Assembly: GCA_964554475.1 (NCBI GenBank)
Contig: CAZKOT010000007.1
Span: 1-43,872, forward strand
Direction: 5' to 3'
Length of the DNA stretch: 43,872 bases
Source of the DNA: CAJKWP01 sp964554475
GTDB taxonomy: Bacteria; Bacillota; Clostridia; Christensenellales; UBA1242
Part shown: positions 24,501 to 33,423 of the stretch, piece after piece
How the letters are laid out: each line of letters begins with the position of its first letter
Numbering within the stretch: the first letter of the stretch is position 1
The notes under the pieces: generated by a model
Databases searched by the model: none
Told to the model about the DNA's origin: nothing
The model's input: only the letters and a program-made list of their open reading frames with translations
Position numbers and translations under genes: made by a program

Positions 24501-25054
24501 AAGCAAATAGAAGTTTTGAACTTAATTATAACGAACTCTACACTTTGACTTTTACAGTTAAAGATATTTACGGGAATACAGCAACATTAACCAAATCTAT
24601 TGAGGTGGGAGATATTGTTGACCCGACAATTAGTATTGCTGACACTACCGAAAATCCTTTTATTCCGCAAAATGTTAAAGTTGGAGATACACTAACTCTA
24701 GACTTGGCAAAAATAACCCTTTTAGATAATTTTAGCGTGTTGGAAAATGAAGACCTTGTTATTGTTGTTAAAAGAGACGGAGCAACTATTGAAAACATAT
24801 ATGGGGAAGATAAAACCCGATATGCTTACAATATTGAACAGTCTGGCGAATACACTGTTAAGCTCACCGTTACGGATGATGTTGGACGTTCAACAACTGA
24901 AACCAGAACCTTTACTGTCACAGCAGACACCAATGAAGGAGTTGATCATAATCAAATTATTGGAACAGTTTTGATTGTTGTTTCAGTGCTCATTTTAGCA
25001 AGTGTTATTGTTTACTTCATTGTTTCAAAAAAGAAAGCTGGAAAAGACTTTTAA
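21503..25054 (+). CDS. Large membrane-anchored Ig-like surface protein
   Basis: The 1183-residue product starts with a signal peptide (MKKLKILFLAIAFILCFSYAV). The body is a chain of beta-sandwich, Ig-like modules; repeats end in phrases such as YTVNDFYGHTKSANF, YIAKDAAGNISQSVTY, TATDAHGNIGEITK and FTVKDIYGNTATLTK, typical of bacterial Ig/cadherin-like domains. Residues about 853-925 hold an Asp/Asn-rich block (DEGEPFTDWNGNSVYDADLDE) resembling Ca2+-binding loops. The C-terminus is one membrane helix (IIGTVLIVVSVLILASVIVYFIV) plus SKKKAGKDF; there is no LPxTG. Adhesin or envelope function is inference. AGGAG precedes the ATG. Confidence 0.85.
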   Translation: MKKLKILFLAIAFILCFSYAVPLFSGFKNITSATPETSGFSYIQVENFVDEANVGGSYYIRANNPLSQTDIPHATLVTVGTGEDDTKIKIEVKSPFGESLGTLYYDNGTSAYVNTGNVLHDVDGYYVNVNTVGSYQLIYSYTDTGMGLVSQPLYFTAKEGMYYFEFEKNLSQIIPAYIDTDTSSESRKIILPNPYVKNEDGTEAVNPEDVDYFDFVEVRVFRSYGNPATIEEIVDPDLVIVEGHYEFTVDEAGSWTIEYRYMSGSRILETTTKTIMAGADYVTDYELSFVYDSTPPATAITGVSVTLPTVSGKDENGNPVEIYYEISAQKINYNPETGLPESPTPVNSSAFDGNEFTPPEDGDYIITYTVNDFYGHTKSANFPIDDVVDTKVPVARLVNPYDISPALVIPPEDEDASYDLPSKWGTSNIILPAIWADDNVSITLDSNPTDEIYDGLILTRKIVRTNGTVIYEGTSNPNKQLVFNLDGLTLNEGQVEVTSEDLEEGVSFNAGTYNVTYIAKDAAGNISQSVTYRLVLEQGYVDSIDPVVSWSTAEPLPSQIIPGDKIHFLSPTATDVHERNRIVVSHRFGTTGDWEILVLENGAYEIEIEENTIETELQIKATATDAHGNIGEITKIIEIINIDDSEPTTIFSYDDDPIVGYVPDGEDPGEDPDPVYNNYTQGQEITLPTMVYEDDFISFVNVEYFVTSGEIEFAVNGMTYGDIYPWSDQLTISSAKFYASVAGDYIIAIVSKDIDNNHTIFFHKINITPFAETPEIGFASLPSSINGGTVELGQTITLPVATITGAEGNITWYNIRVIGSGATASKEFGFNATKVGTYQIEYYGAVWIDFLNGVYDSDEVIIEDYNENSIYELGLAEPFEDTLIVNGVYDEGEPFTDWNGNSVYDADLDEFIDGNGIVDSNDTKVTDSDISKIFTIEVVDTTKPVISIHDYVQPIVAVGYELDIPQFSATDLSEIDEDNSKVVLSSKSFGTRTIKYGDIEANRSFELNYNELYTLTFTVKDIYGNTATLTKSIEVGDIVDPTISIADTTENPFIPQNVKVGDTLTLDLAKITLLDNFSVLENEDLVIVVKRDGATIENIYGEDKTRYAYNIEQSGEYTVKLTVTDDVGRSTTETRTFTVTADTNEGVDHNQIIGTVLIVVSVLILASVIVYFIVSKKKAGKDF

Positions 25055-25075
25055 TTAATAATAAATAATTAAATT

Positions 25076-25284
25076 AAAAAATCAGGTTTTTCTAATCAGA
25101 CTGACAAACAAACTCAGGATGTTGAGAAAGAGCAATGGGCAAGGCTCGACAAATGTCGAAAGGCAGGAGTTTACTTCACGTAAATGACTGTCTTTCGGTG
25201 TTTGGCAGTTAACGTAGCAGCAAAAAATTTGTTAATTTTTTGCGTCCATTGCTCTTTGTCAACATCCTTTTTCCTGATTTTTTT
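25076..25284 (+). repeat. Structured 209-base intergenic element with nested inverted repeats
   Basis: The outer stem AAAAAATCAGG (25076-25086) pairs with CCTGATTTTTT (25273-25283). Inside it 25116-25138 pairs with 25246-25268 over 23 bases with one mismatch. Within that are TCGACA/TGTCGA (25146-25159) and a perfect 10-bp stem (25220-25229 with 25234-25243). The end acts as a terminator for the surface-protein gene. Its size and branching go beyond a terminator, so it may be a small RNA or a miniature mobile element. Confidence 0.65.
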
Positions 25285-25293
25285 AATGAAGTA

Positions 25294-25323
25294 TTGCGTT
25301 TAAATATGAAATTGGATTATAAT
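25294..25323 (+). promoter_or_regulatory. Promoter of uvrB-uvrA
   Basis: TTGCGT at 25294-25299, an 18-base spacer and TATAAT at 25318-25323, 20 bases before the uvrB start. No LexA/DinR-type palindrome was recognised next to it. Confidence 0.5.
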
Positions 25324-25343
25324 AACCTTATTCGAGGTAATTT

Positions 25344-27305
25344 TTGGAAAACGAATTTAAAATAATTAGCAATTTTATTCCCGCAGGTGACCAACCTCAA
25401 GCAATTGAAAAACTTGCTGAAGGAATTAAAAACGGACTAAAATCTCAAGTGCTTTTGGGTGTTACAGGAAGCGGAAAAACCTTTACAATTGCAAATATTA
25501 TTGAAAAAGTTAAAAAACCGACTTTAGTAATTGCTCATAATAAAATTTTGGCAGCACAGCTTTGCAATGAATTTCGCGAATTTTTTCCTAATAATAGGGT
25601 AGAATTTTTTGTTAGTTATTATGATTATTATCAACCAGAGGCATATATTGTTTCAACAGATACTTATATTGAAAAGGATTTGCAAGTAAATGATGAAATT
25701 GACAAATTGCGAAACAGTGCAACTTCTTCACTTTCAGAACGCAATGATGTTATTGTTGTTGCTTCGGTTTCATGCATTTATGGTTTGGGCTCGCCTGAAG
25801 AATATTTCAAAAATCACATTTCACTTCGTCAGGGTGATAACGTTAATCGTAATGTCGTAATTCGCAGACTTTTAGATATTCAATACGAAAGAAGTGATGA
25901 TTTTAAACGTTCCACTTTTAGAGTTAAAGGTGATGTTTTGGATGTCTTTCCTTCAAATTCTTCAGAAATTGCTGTTAGAATTGAATTTTTTGGTGATGAG
26001 ATTGAAAAAATTTCCGAAATTGAAGCAATTAGCGGAAAAAAAATTTCAAATCTTTCTCATGTTGCAATTTTTCCAGCAACTCACTTTGTTGTTGGAAGCG
26101 AAAAATTAAAAAATGCTCTTTCACAAATTAGAATTGATTGTGATGAAGCTGAAGCTGAATTTAAGAAAAAGGAAAAGCTTATTGAAGCACAAAGAATTCG
26201 TGAGCGAGTAAATTACGACCTTGAAATGTTAAGTGAATTGGGTTATTGCAGTGGGATTGAAAATTATTCACGCTATTTTGACGGAAGAAAACCTGGTGAC
26301 CCTCCTTTCACATTAATGGATTATTTTCCAAAAGATTTTTTGGTTATTGTGGATGAAAGTCATATGACAATTCCTCAAATTAGGGCAATGTATAATGGAG
26401 ATAAAGCAAGAAAAACTAATTTAGTTGAATATGGATTTAGACTTCCTTCTGCTTATGACAATAGACCATTAAATTTTGTTGAATTTAATAAAAAACTAGG
26501 ACAAGTAATTTACATTTCTGCTACACCCGCAATTTACGAGAGAGAAAAAGCAGACCAAATTGTTGAACAATTAATTAGACCAACAGGATTATTAGACCCA
26601 ACTATTACGGTAATCCCAACAAAAAATCAAATTGACAGGCTAATGGATGAAATTAGTAAAACAATTAAAAACAATTCAAGAGTTTTGGTAACAACACTAA
26701 CAAAAAAAATGTCGGAAAGCTTGACAAGTTATTTGGCGGAACGTGGTTTTAAAGTTAAATATATGCATTCCGAAATTGAAACTCTTGAGCGTATAGAAAT
26801 AATAAATGGACTTCGAAGAGGTGATTTTGATGTTTTGATTGGAATTAATCTTTTGAGGGAAGGACTAGATTTGCCAGAGGTTGAAATGGTTTGCATACTT
26901 GATGCCGACAAAGAAGGTTTTTTACGAAGCGAAAGTGCTTTAATTCAAACAATTGGCAGAGCGGCACGAAATTCAAACGGACGAGTTTTAATGTTTGCCG
27001 ATGTAGTAACAAAATCAATGAAAAAAGCAATTGACGAAACAATGCGACGAAGAGAGGTTCAAAATCAGTTTAATAGAGAAAATAATATAACACCAAAAAC
27101 AATTATTAAATCAATAAAAAACACAATAGAAATTTCAAAAAAAGTAATAGGTGATGAAATCGAAGTTAAAGAAATACCTAAAGAAATTGAAAAATTAAAA
27201 GCATTAATGAATATTGCATCTTCACAACTTGATTTTGAAACAGCTATTGAAATTAGAAATAAAATTTCAAATTTAAGAACAATTTTGAAAAGAACAAGAA
27301 AATAA
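25344..27305 (+). CDS. uvrB: Excinuclease ABC subunit B
   Basis: UvrB is the damage-verifying helicase-like subunit of nucleotide excision repair. It starts at TTG with CGAGG upstream; the first residues ENEFKIISNFIPAGDQPQAIEKL are the canonical UvrB start. Walker A GVTGSGKT is at residues 39-46, the beta-hairpin YYDYYQPEAYIVSTDTYIEKD follows, then DESH and the motif VI region QTIGRAARN. The C-terminal UVR domain (SSQLDFETAIEIRNKI) contacts UvrC. Length (653) is normal. Confidence 0.97.
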   Translation: MENEFKIISNFIPAGDQPQAIEKLAEGIKNGLKSQVLLGVTGSGKTFTIANIIEKVKKPTLVIAHNKILAAQLCNEFREFFPNNRVEFFVSYYDYYQPEAYIVSTDTYIEKDLQVNDEIDKLRNSATSSLSERNDVIVVASVSCIYGLGSPEEYFKNHISLRQGDNVNRNVVIRRLLDIQYERSDDFKRSTFRVKGDVLDVFPSNSSEIAVRIEFFGDEIEKISEIEAISGKKISNLSHVAIFPATHFVVGSEKLKNALSQIRIDCDEAEAEFKKKEKLIEAQRIRERVNYDLEMLSELGYCSGIENYSRYFDGRKPGDPPFTLMDYFPKDFLVIVDESHMTIPQIRAMYNGDKARKTNLVEYGFRLPSAYDNRPLNFVEFNKKLGQVIYISATPAIYEREKADQIVEQLIRPTGLLDPTITVIPTKNQIDRLMDEISKTIKNNSRVLVTTLTKKMSESLTSYLAERGFKVKYMHSEIETLERIEIINGLRRGDFDVLIGINLLREGLDLPEVEMVCILDADKEGFLRSESALIQTIGRAARNSNGRVLMFADVVTKSMKKAIDETMRRREVQNQFNRENNITPKTIIKSIKNTIEISKKVIGDEIEVKEIPKEIEKLKALMNIASSQLDFETAIEIRNKISNLRTILKRTRK

Positions 27306-27326
27306 TTAGAAATTAGGAGAAAAAAC

Positions 27327-30163
27327 TTGAATAACTCAATCATTGTTCGTGGGGCAAACGAAAATAATTTAAAGAATGTTACGCTTGAAATTCCGCGAAA
27401 TAAATTAGTGGTTTTTACAGGAGTGAGTGGTAGCGGAAAATCTACTCTCGCTTTTAATACTATTTATGCTGAAGGACAACGAAGATATATTGAAAGTTTG
27501 TCTTCTTATGCACGTCAGTTTTTGGGCGGAATGCAGAAGCCCGATGTCGAAAGCATTGAAGGACTTTCTCCATCAATTGCAATTGACCAAAAATCAACGA
27601 ACCGAAATCCTCGGTCTACTGTGGGAACAGTTACCGAAATTTTTGATTATTTAAGACTTTTGTTTGCTCGTGTGGGAACTCCATTTTGCCCACAATGTAA
27701 AAAACCAATTTCTGCTCAAAGTGTTGAACAGATTGTTGAGGGCATTATGGAATTAGGTGATGGGCAAAAAGTAATGATTGTTGCTCCCGTTGTTCGTGGA
27801 CAAAAAGGCAGACAGGAAAAACTTTTTGAAAGTCTTAAGCGAAGTGGCTACGTTAGAGTTATTGTTGACGGAAATATGTGGGAACTTTCGGAAGAAATAA
27901 ATCTTGACAAAAATTTAAAACATTCTATTAGTGTTGTTGTTGACAGACTTGTTATTAAAGAAGAAATTAGAAGTAGACTTGCTGAAAGCGTTGAAAATTC
28001 ACTTAAACTTGCTGAAGGTTTGGTTATTGCAAGATATGAGGAGGACAAAGAAAAATTGTTTTCAAATAAATATGCTTGTCCTGATTGTGGCTACACTATT
28101 GAAGAAATAACGCCACGTTTATTTTCATTTAATAGTCCTTTCGGTGCTTGTCAACACTGCTCAGGACTTGGATATATTAATGATATTGATGAAAGCTTAA
28201 TTCTTAAACATTCACACCTTTCAATTGCGGGCGGGGCATTTAATTTGGCAGGTTGGAACTATGAAATGGGAGCAATGGCAGGAATGTATTTTGATGCTCT
28301 TTCTGAAAAATACGGAATTAATCTTCATAAGCCAGTTAAAGATTTACCAAAAGATAAACTTGACATTATTCTTTATGGAAATGGTGGCGAAAAAATTGAA
28401 ATGGTAATGCGTAGTGGAAAATTTTCAGGAAAATATAAAAACAGTTTTGAGGGAATTGTAAACAATCTTAAGCGGCGTTATAGTGAAACGAAAAGCGAAT
28501 ATATTCGTTTTGAAATCGGACGCTTCATGAGTAATCTTCATTGTCCCACTTGCAATGGAAAAAAACTTAATGAAAAAGCATTATCAGTTAAAATTAAAAA
28601 TCATGACATTATTGAAATATGTGATAAAAGCATTGAAATGTTAATTCAATATTTTTTAAATATTAAATTTGACAAAATGAAAACCGAAATAGCTTCAAGT
28701 ATTTTAAAAGAAATTAACGCAAGATTAAAATTCCTTTTGGATGTCGGTTTGGGATATTTAACTCTTTCTCGCAATGCTGGAAGTTTGAGTGGGGGAGAAT
28801 CTCAAAGAATTAGACTTGCAACTCAAATTGGCAGCGGACTTGTTGGAGTTCTTTATATTTTGGATGAGCCAAGCATAGGACTTCATCAACGTGATAATGA
28901 CAAANNNNNNNNNNAGATAACGAGCGTCTTATTAAAACGTTGACTCATTTGCGGGATTTAGGCAATACTTTAATTGTTGTTGAACATGATGAAGAAACAA
29001 TTAAAAATGCTGATTTCATAGTTGATATAGGTCCGCTTGCGGGTGTGCATGGTGGAGAAATTGTTGCCACAGGAACTGCTGATGAAATTTCAAAATCAGA
29101 ACGCTCAATCACAGCAAAATTTCTTTCAGGTAAAGAAAAAATAGAAATTCCAAATGAAAGAAAAAAACCAATTTCATTTATGCAAATTATCGGTGCAAAA
29201 CAAAATAATTTAAAAAATATTAATGTTGAAATTCCTTTAGGAGTTTTGACTGTCATTACTGGGGTTAGTGGAAGTGGAAAAAGTAGTCTTGTTGATGGCA
29301 TTATTTATCCCTATCTTGCAAGTAAAATAAACAAAAAAATTGTAACACAAGGTAATTTTAAAGAAATTAAAAATGACGAGCAGATTGATAAGATTATTAT
29401 GATTGATCAATCACCCATTGGCAGAACACCAAGGAGTAATCCTGCCACATATACGGGAGTTTTTACCCCTATTAGAGAACTTTTTGCATCTACGCAAGAT
29501 GCAAAAGTTCGTGGTTACACCGCAGGACGATTCAGTTTTAATATTTACGGCGGAAGGTGTGAAATTTGTGAGGGAGCAGGAGAAAAAGAAATTGAAATGT
29601 ATTTTTTGCCAGATATAACAATTCCTTGTGAAGCTTGTCGTGGAAAACGTTATAATAGGGAAACTTTGGAAATTAAGTACAAGGGAAAAAGCATTTTTGA
29701 TGTCCTCAATTTTACAGTAGAAGAAGCACTATCTTTTTTTGAAAATATTCCAAGCATAAAAAACAAACTTCAGGCACTTTATGATGTGGGACTGGGATAT
29801 ATTAAATTAGGACAATCGGCAACAACACTTAGTGGGGGAGAAGCACAAAGAGTAAAACTTGCAAGTGAGCTTTCACGCCGTAGCACAGGAAAAACTCTTT
29901 ATATTTTAGATGAACCAACAACGGGGCTTCATATTTATGATGTCAAAAAATTAATATCAATTTTAAATAGGTTAACAGAGGGTAATAATAGCGTGGTTGT
30001 CATTGAACATAATCTAGACGTTATTAAATGTGCTGATTATATTATTGATTTAGGACCCGAAGGTGGAGATAGAGGAGGGGAAGTGATTGCGATTGGAACC
30101 CCGGAAGAAGTGGCAAAAAATGAAAAAAGTTGGACAGGAATATATTTAAAAAAAATACTTTAA
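27327..30163 (+). CDS. uvrA: Excinuclease ABC subunit A, interrupted by a 10-N gap
   Basis: UvrA is the dimeric ABC-type damage sensor that loads UvrB. The gene starts at TTG with TTAGGAG upstream, 21 bases after uvrB. The first half has Walker A GVSGSGKST, the zinc pair CPQC, a second zinc region (CPDC...CQHC) and the ABC signature LSGGESQRIRLA. The second half has GVSGSGKSS, CEICEGAG, CEAC and LSGGEAQRVKLA. The two halves are in different frames only because of the N run; sequence on both sides encodes the same RDN(D/E)(K/R) segment, so the gene is probably intact. Confidence 0.93.
28905..28914. other. Assembly gap of 10 N inside uvrA
   Basis: The left edge encodes LHQRDNDK and the right edge restarts at DNERLIKTL. 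UvrA proteins normally read HQRDN(D/E)(K/R)LI once, so the two edges overlap and the gap length is artificial. Confidence 0.95.
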
Positions 30164-30228
30164 AAATTAAAAGCGATTTTCCTTTTTGTTTGAGTTTGTT
30201 TGATTTATATAAAATTTTATTTATTTTT

Positions 30229-30258
30229 TTGTCGAAAAAATTTTTAATGTGTTATACT
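30229..30258 (+). promoter_or_regulatory. Promoter of the J-domain gene
   Basis: TTGTCG at 30229-30234, an 18-base spacer and TATACT at 30253-30258. The ATG is only 14 bases after the -10, so the leader would be about 8 bases, with at best a weak GCGGA ribosome binding site. Confidence 0.5.
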
Positions 30259-30272
30259 AATAGCGGATAATA

Positions 30273-30911
30273 ATGGACAATTTTTACAGAACTTTAAATG
30301 TTTCAAGGTATTCTAACAATGTCGAAATAAGAGCGGCTTACCTTTCTGCTTTAAGAAAATATCATCCTGATGTTTATCAAGGAGATAAAGATTATGCCGA
30401 AGAAATTAGTGCGAACATAAATGTTGCTTATGACACGCTTTCCGACCCTGAAAAGCGTGCACGTTACGACCTTGCTCTTGATGCTTACTTATTAAAAATG
30501 AATGCTTTTCCAAGTCAATCAACGCATCAGTATCGTCCTGCTTATGTAAAAACGGATATAGACTATGCAGGATTGCCTGTTTTTTCGTTTTTTCGAAAAA
30601 GCAAATTTAGTGAATTTCTTAGAACGACAAAAATTGCTATTAGCAAGAAATTAAGATTTTCAAAGGAAAACAAAGAAAAAAAGAAGTTAGAGCAACAAAA
30701 GGCTCGAACTCAAATATTAGAGGATGAAAAGCATTGTAAAATCAAAGAGGAAAATATTCAAATGCCTTCAGGGCAAAGTTTAAAAGAAAATAATTTAAAT
30801 GAATTGAAAGAAAAAGAAAATGATTCGAAAAAGAAAGGACGAATTATTATTTTATTATTATGTGCTTTAATTATAATATTAATTGGAATTTTGATTTTAA
30901 ATTTAATTTAG
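30273..30911 (+). CDS. J-domain protein with C-terminal membrane anchor
   Basis: Residues 1-70 are a DnaJ domain with the HPD motif (ALRKYHPDVYQGD) and DTLSDPEKRARYDLALDAY, so it should stimulate an Hsp70 (DnaK). There is no Gly/Phe region or zinc finger, so it is not DnaJ itself. The middle is a long charged, probably coiled segment (SKENKEKKKLEQQKARTQIL), and the C-terminus is one membrane helix (IIILLLCALIIILIGILILNLI). It looks like a tail-anchored J protein placing DnaK at the membrane (inference). Confidence 0.85.
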   Translation: MDNFYRTLNVSRYSNNVEIRAAYLSALRKYHPDVYQGDKDYAEEISANINVAYDTLSDPEKRARYDLALDAYLLKMNAFPSQSTHQYRPAYVKTDIDYAGLPVFSFFRKSKFSEFLRTTKIAISKKLRFSKENKEKKKLEQQKARTQILEDEKHCKIKEENIQMPSGQSLKENNLNELKEKENDSKKKGRIIILLLCALIIILIGILILNLI

Positions 30912-31228
30912 TAAATATATGTATAATTGTTTTTTTCTGGCAAATAGTTGGAAATTTATGACTTAACTGACAATTGACGATTTACCACTTGACGAATTGA
31001 GAAGGGCAAGAAGTCAAGCGTTGAAAAGATTATAAAATAGAAATGAGCGAAATAACAATTCAAATAAAAACAATAAAGATAAATATATTTTGAGTTGCTG
31101 ACACTACAACTGACGAAATTATGAAGGGCAAGAAGTTAAAGAGATTTATTTAAAGAGACGAAAGTGTGGAATTTGGACTTGCATTCGTCAGGTAAGTATT
31201 ATTTGTAAGTAATAAAATTTATTTTAAT
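30912..31228. repeat. Spacer with an imperfect direct repeat
   Basis: GACGAATTGAGAAGGGCAAG at 30991-31010 and GACGAAATTATGAAGGGCAA at 31112-31131 are copies about 121 bases apart; GAAGGGCAAGAAGT is exact in both and weaker similarity continues for about 30 bases. TGAC-rich heptamer-like sequence precedes each copy. No gene or clear promoter is seen. Confidence 0.5.
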
Positions 31229-31243
31229 TTGCATAATAAAACC

Positions 31244-31945
31244 ATGATTACAATTGTTATTCGTGCGGTTATTATTTATTTGATTGTATTAACTGTTCTT
31301 CGACTGATGGGAAAACGACAAATCGGGCAAATGCAACCTTATGAACTTGTTATGACACTTATTATTGCTGATTTGGCAACAATTCCAATGGGTGAATTGA
31401 GTGTACCCCTTCTTCATGGAGTTGTTCCATTATTAACTCTGTCGGTGATTCATTTTATTATTACAATTGCAACAAAGAAAAGTATTAAACTTAATCATTT
31501 AATTAGTGGAAAACCTATTATTATTATAAATCCTAATGGAATTGACTATGAAGCATTACAAAATTTAAAAATTTCCACAGACGATATTTTTGGAGCGATT
31601 AGAACAAAGGGTTATTTTAAACTTGAACAGATTGAATATGCAATTATGGAGACAAATGGAACAATTAATGTTTTGCCCAAATCCGATAATGCACCGGTTA
31701 CAAATTTGGATTTGAAAATAAAAAAAGAAAATGAAGGTATCCCTGTTACACTTGTTAGTGAGGGAACAATTATGAAAGAAAATCTTGAAATTGCTGAAGT
31801 TGACGAAAAATTTGTTAATAAAGCACTAGAAAAAGCTAAAATTAAAAATTTGAAACAATGTGTTATTTTAACAATTGATGAGCAAAATAAAGTATATATT
31901 CAAGAGCAGGGAAAAAAGTTTTTAACATTTGAAATGAAAAGATAG
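31244..31945 (+). CDS. DUF421 (YetF-type) membrane protein
   Basis: The protein has an N-terminal membrane part of about three helices (MITIVIRAVIIYLIVLTVLRLMGKRQIGQMQPYELVMTLIIADLA is the family hallmark) and a soluble C-terminal domain with GKPIIIINPNGIDYEALQNLKIS and FGAIRTKGYFKLEQIEYAIMETNG. YetF-type proteins occur in Firmicutes and a DUF421 protein has been linked to the spore inner membrane. The ATG at 31244 (233 residues) fits better than a TTG five codons upstream, though neither has a strong ribosome binding site. Confidence 0.88.
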   Translation: MITIVIRAVIIYLIVLTVLRLMGKRQIGQMQPYELVMTLIIADLATIPMGELSVPLLHGVVPLLTLSVIHFIITIATKKSIKLNHLISGKPIIIINPNGIDYEALQNLKISTDDIFGAIRTKGYFKLEQIEYAIMETNGTINVLPKSDNAPVTNLDLKIKKENEGIPVTLVSEGTIMKENLEIAEVDEKFVNKALEKAKIKNLKQCVILTIDEQNKVYIQEQGKKFLTFEMKR

Positions 31946-32091
31946 GATTTAGAAATTTACAAACTGACATAAAACTCAAAAATTACAAATTATGAAATTA
32001 ATTTCTAATAAAATAAAAACTTTAATTTACAATATAATTCACTTTTACATTTAATAAATTCAACTATCTAACTCAACTATAAGGAGTACTT

Positions 32092-32484
32092 ATGACAAAA
32101 AAATATATTAAATTAGGTATTATTGTTTTAGTTTTAATTGGAGTTTGTGTTTGGGAAGAACTTGCAGTTAATACTTATCTTTCAGAAATTGATAAGATGG
32201 TTTCAAATATTCAAACTGTTGCTTTACAATCGGAGAATATTAACACAAGTGAAATTTTGATGCTTGTTGAAAATTTAGAAGAACAGTGGAAGAAAAAAGA
32301 AAATACTTTGTGTGTAATTGTTAATCATGAAGATGTTGAAGAAATTGGTTGTGAAATTTCACGTTTAAAAGGAGCAATTGTGGCTACTCAATATGAAGAC
32401 TTTCTAATTACACTTAGTATAATTAGATTTTATACCGAGAGTTTTAATCAATCAATGGGAATGAGTTTGCAAAATTTGCTTTGA
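32092..32484 (+). CDS. DUF4363 family protein
   Basis: This 130-residue protein begins with one membrane helix (IKLGIIVLVLIGVCVWEELAV), followed by a helical, probably extracytoplasmic domain (LVENLEEQWKKKENTLCVIVNHEDVEEIGCEISRLKGAI). The pattern matches DUF4363, which is often found next to DUF421 in Clostridia, as here. AAGGAG lies before the ATG. A TATAAT at 32033-32038 might be its promoter, but no -35 is clear. Function unknown. Confidence 0.8.
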   Translation: MTKKYIKLGIIVLVLIGVCVWEELAVNTYLSEIDKMVSNIQTVALQSENINTSEILMLVENLEEQWKKKENTLCVIVNHEDVEEIGCEISRLKGAIVATQYEDFLITLSIIRFYTESFNQSMGMSLQNLL

Positions 32485-32697
32485 AAAAAAGAAAATTATA
32501 AAAAATATTATAATTTCAATTTTCAGATTTTAAATTTTATTTTTAAGAAATTTATCAATAGCATTAACAACACTTTGATATAATAAATTACTTTGCAAAT
32601 AATTTTTTACTTTTAAAAGCGTTTCTCCTGTGGGAAATAAAATTTAAAAGTTCAAAATTAATATTTTATTTAATAATATATTTCACCAATTATTATT

Positions 32698-33423
32698 TTA
32701 ATATTTTCTAAAGACATAATTCCTATGATAGTGTAAAAAATACCCCATTTGGTCTGTCATGTGTAAATTACATTTTATATTTTTCGTAATACCAAGTTTA
32801 TTAAAATTTTCAACATTCCAATAAGAAGATTGAATAATTAATCCTTTATCATTAAAAGAAATTATTCCCTTATCAAACAATTTATCGTAAGTTGGTGTTA
32901 ATAGTATTCCGTTCTCTCTGCTAAGTCTTTCTTCATTAGAACAAATTTTCCATGGTTTAATATGACTTGCTATTAAAATACTTGTATCATCAACTCCTGT
33001 TATTGCACATTTACCACTAAATTTTATTATTATTTTTTCTCTAAATTCACCTTGACCTAGTCGTGCTTTAATTATTTGTGTTTTTTCAGTTTCGGAAATT
33101 GTAACATTATCTTGAACTTTTTTTATTTCTTTCAATTCTTCGGCGGTTGGCTGTTCTTTTATCAAGTTATTGCTTGTAAAATTAATAAGTGCATAAGTAC
33201 CGTCTGCAATTTTTTTAAAATTACGATTATTCTTAATTTCTCGATATAAAACTCCACGTAATCCCGCTTCCCAATCTTTAGATTTTCTTATATCGGGATA
33301 GTATTTTATAGTTTCATTATATAATAACTGTAAATCAGCAATTCCGTTATTATCTTCCATAACTTTTTTAATAGCATAAACTTTTGTTATGTGTTTTAAT
33401 ATTTCTTCTGTTTCTTTTTCCAT
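32698..33423 (-). CDS. HNH endonuclease with an N-terminal winged-helix (HARE-HTH-like) domain
   Basis: Residues about 130-241 match the HNH_2-type nuclease domain: QGEFREKIIIKFSGKCAITGVDDTSILIASHIKPW, then ENGILLTPTYDKLFDKGIISF. The invariant His (ASHIKPW), Asn (ENG) and following acidic/His positions are intact. Residues about 8-75 (AIKKVMEDNNGIADLQLLYNETI to KKIADGTYALI) look like a HARE-HTH winged helix, a domain found with restriction nucleases. GAGGA lies before the ATG. No methyltransferase is nearby, so it is an orphan nuclease, possibly of modified or foreign DNA (inference). Confidence 0.82.
   Translation of the reverse strand: MEKETEEILKHITKVYAIKKVMEDNNGIADLQLLYNETIKYYPDIRKSKDWEAGLRGVLYREIKNNRNFKKIADGTYALINFTSNNLIKEQPTAEELKEIKKVQDNVTISETEKTQIIKARLGQGEFREKIIIKFSGKCAITGVDDTSILIASHIKPWKICSNEERLSRENGILLTPTYDKLFDKGIISFNDKGLIIQSSYWNVENFNKLGITKNIKCNLHMTDQMGYFLHYHRNYVFRKY

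Noticed and set aside
28905..28943. Frameshift or pseudogene in uvrA
   Set aside because: The frame change coincides exactly with an artificial run of 10 N whose flanks overlap in meaning.
30991..31140. CRISPR array
   Set aside because: Only two imperfect copies, no regular spacers, no cas genes in the window.
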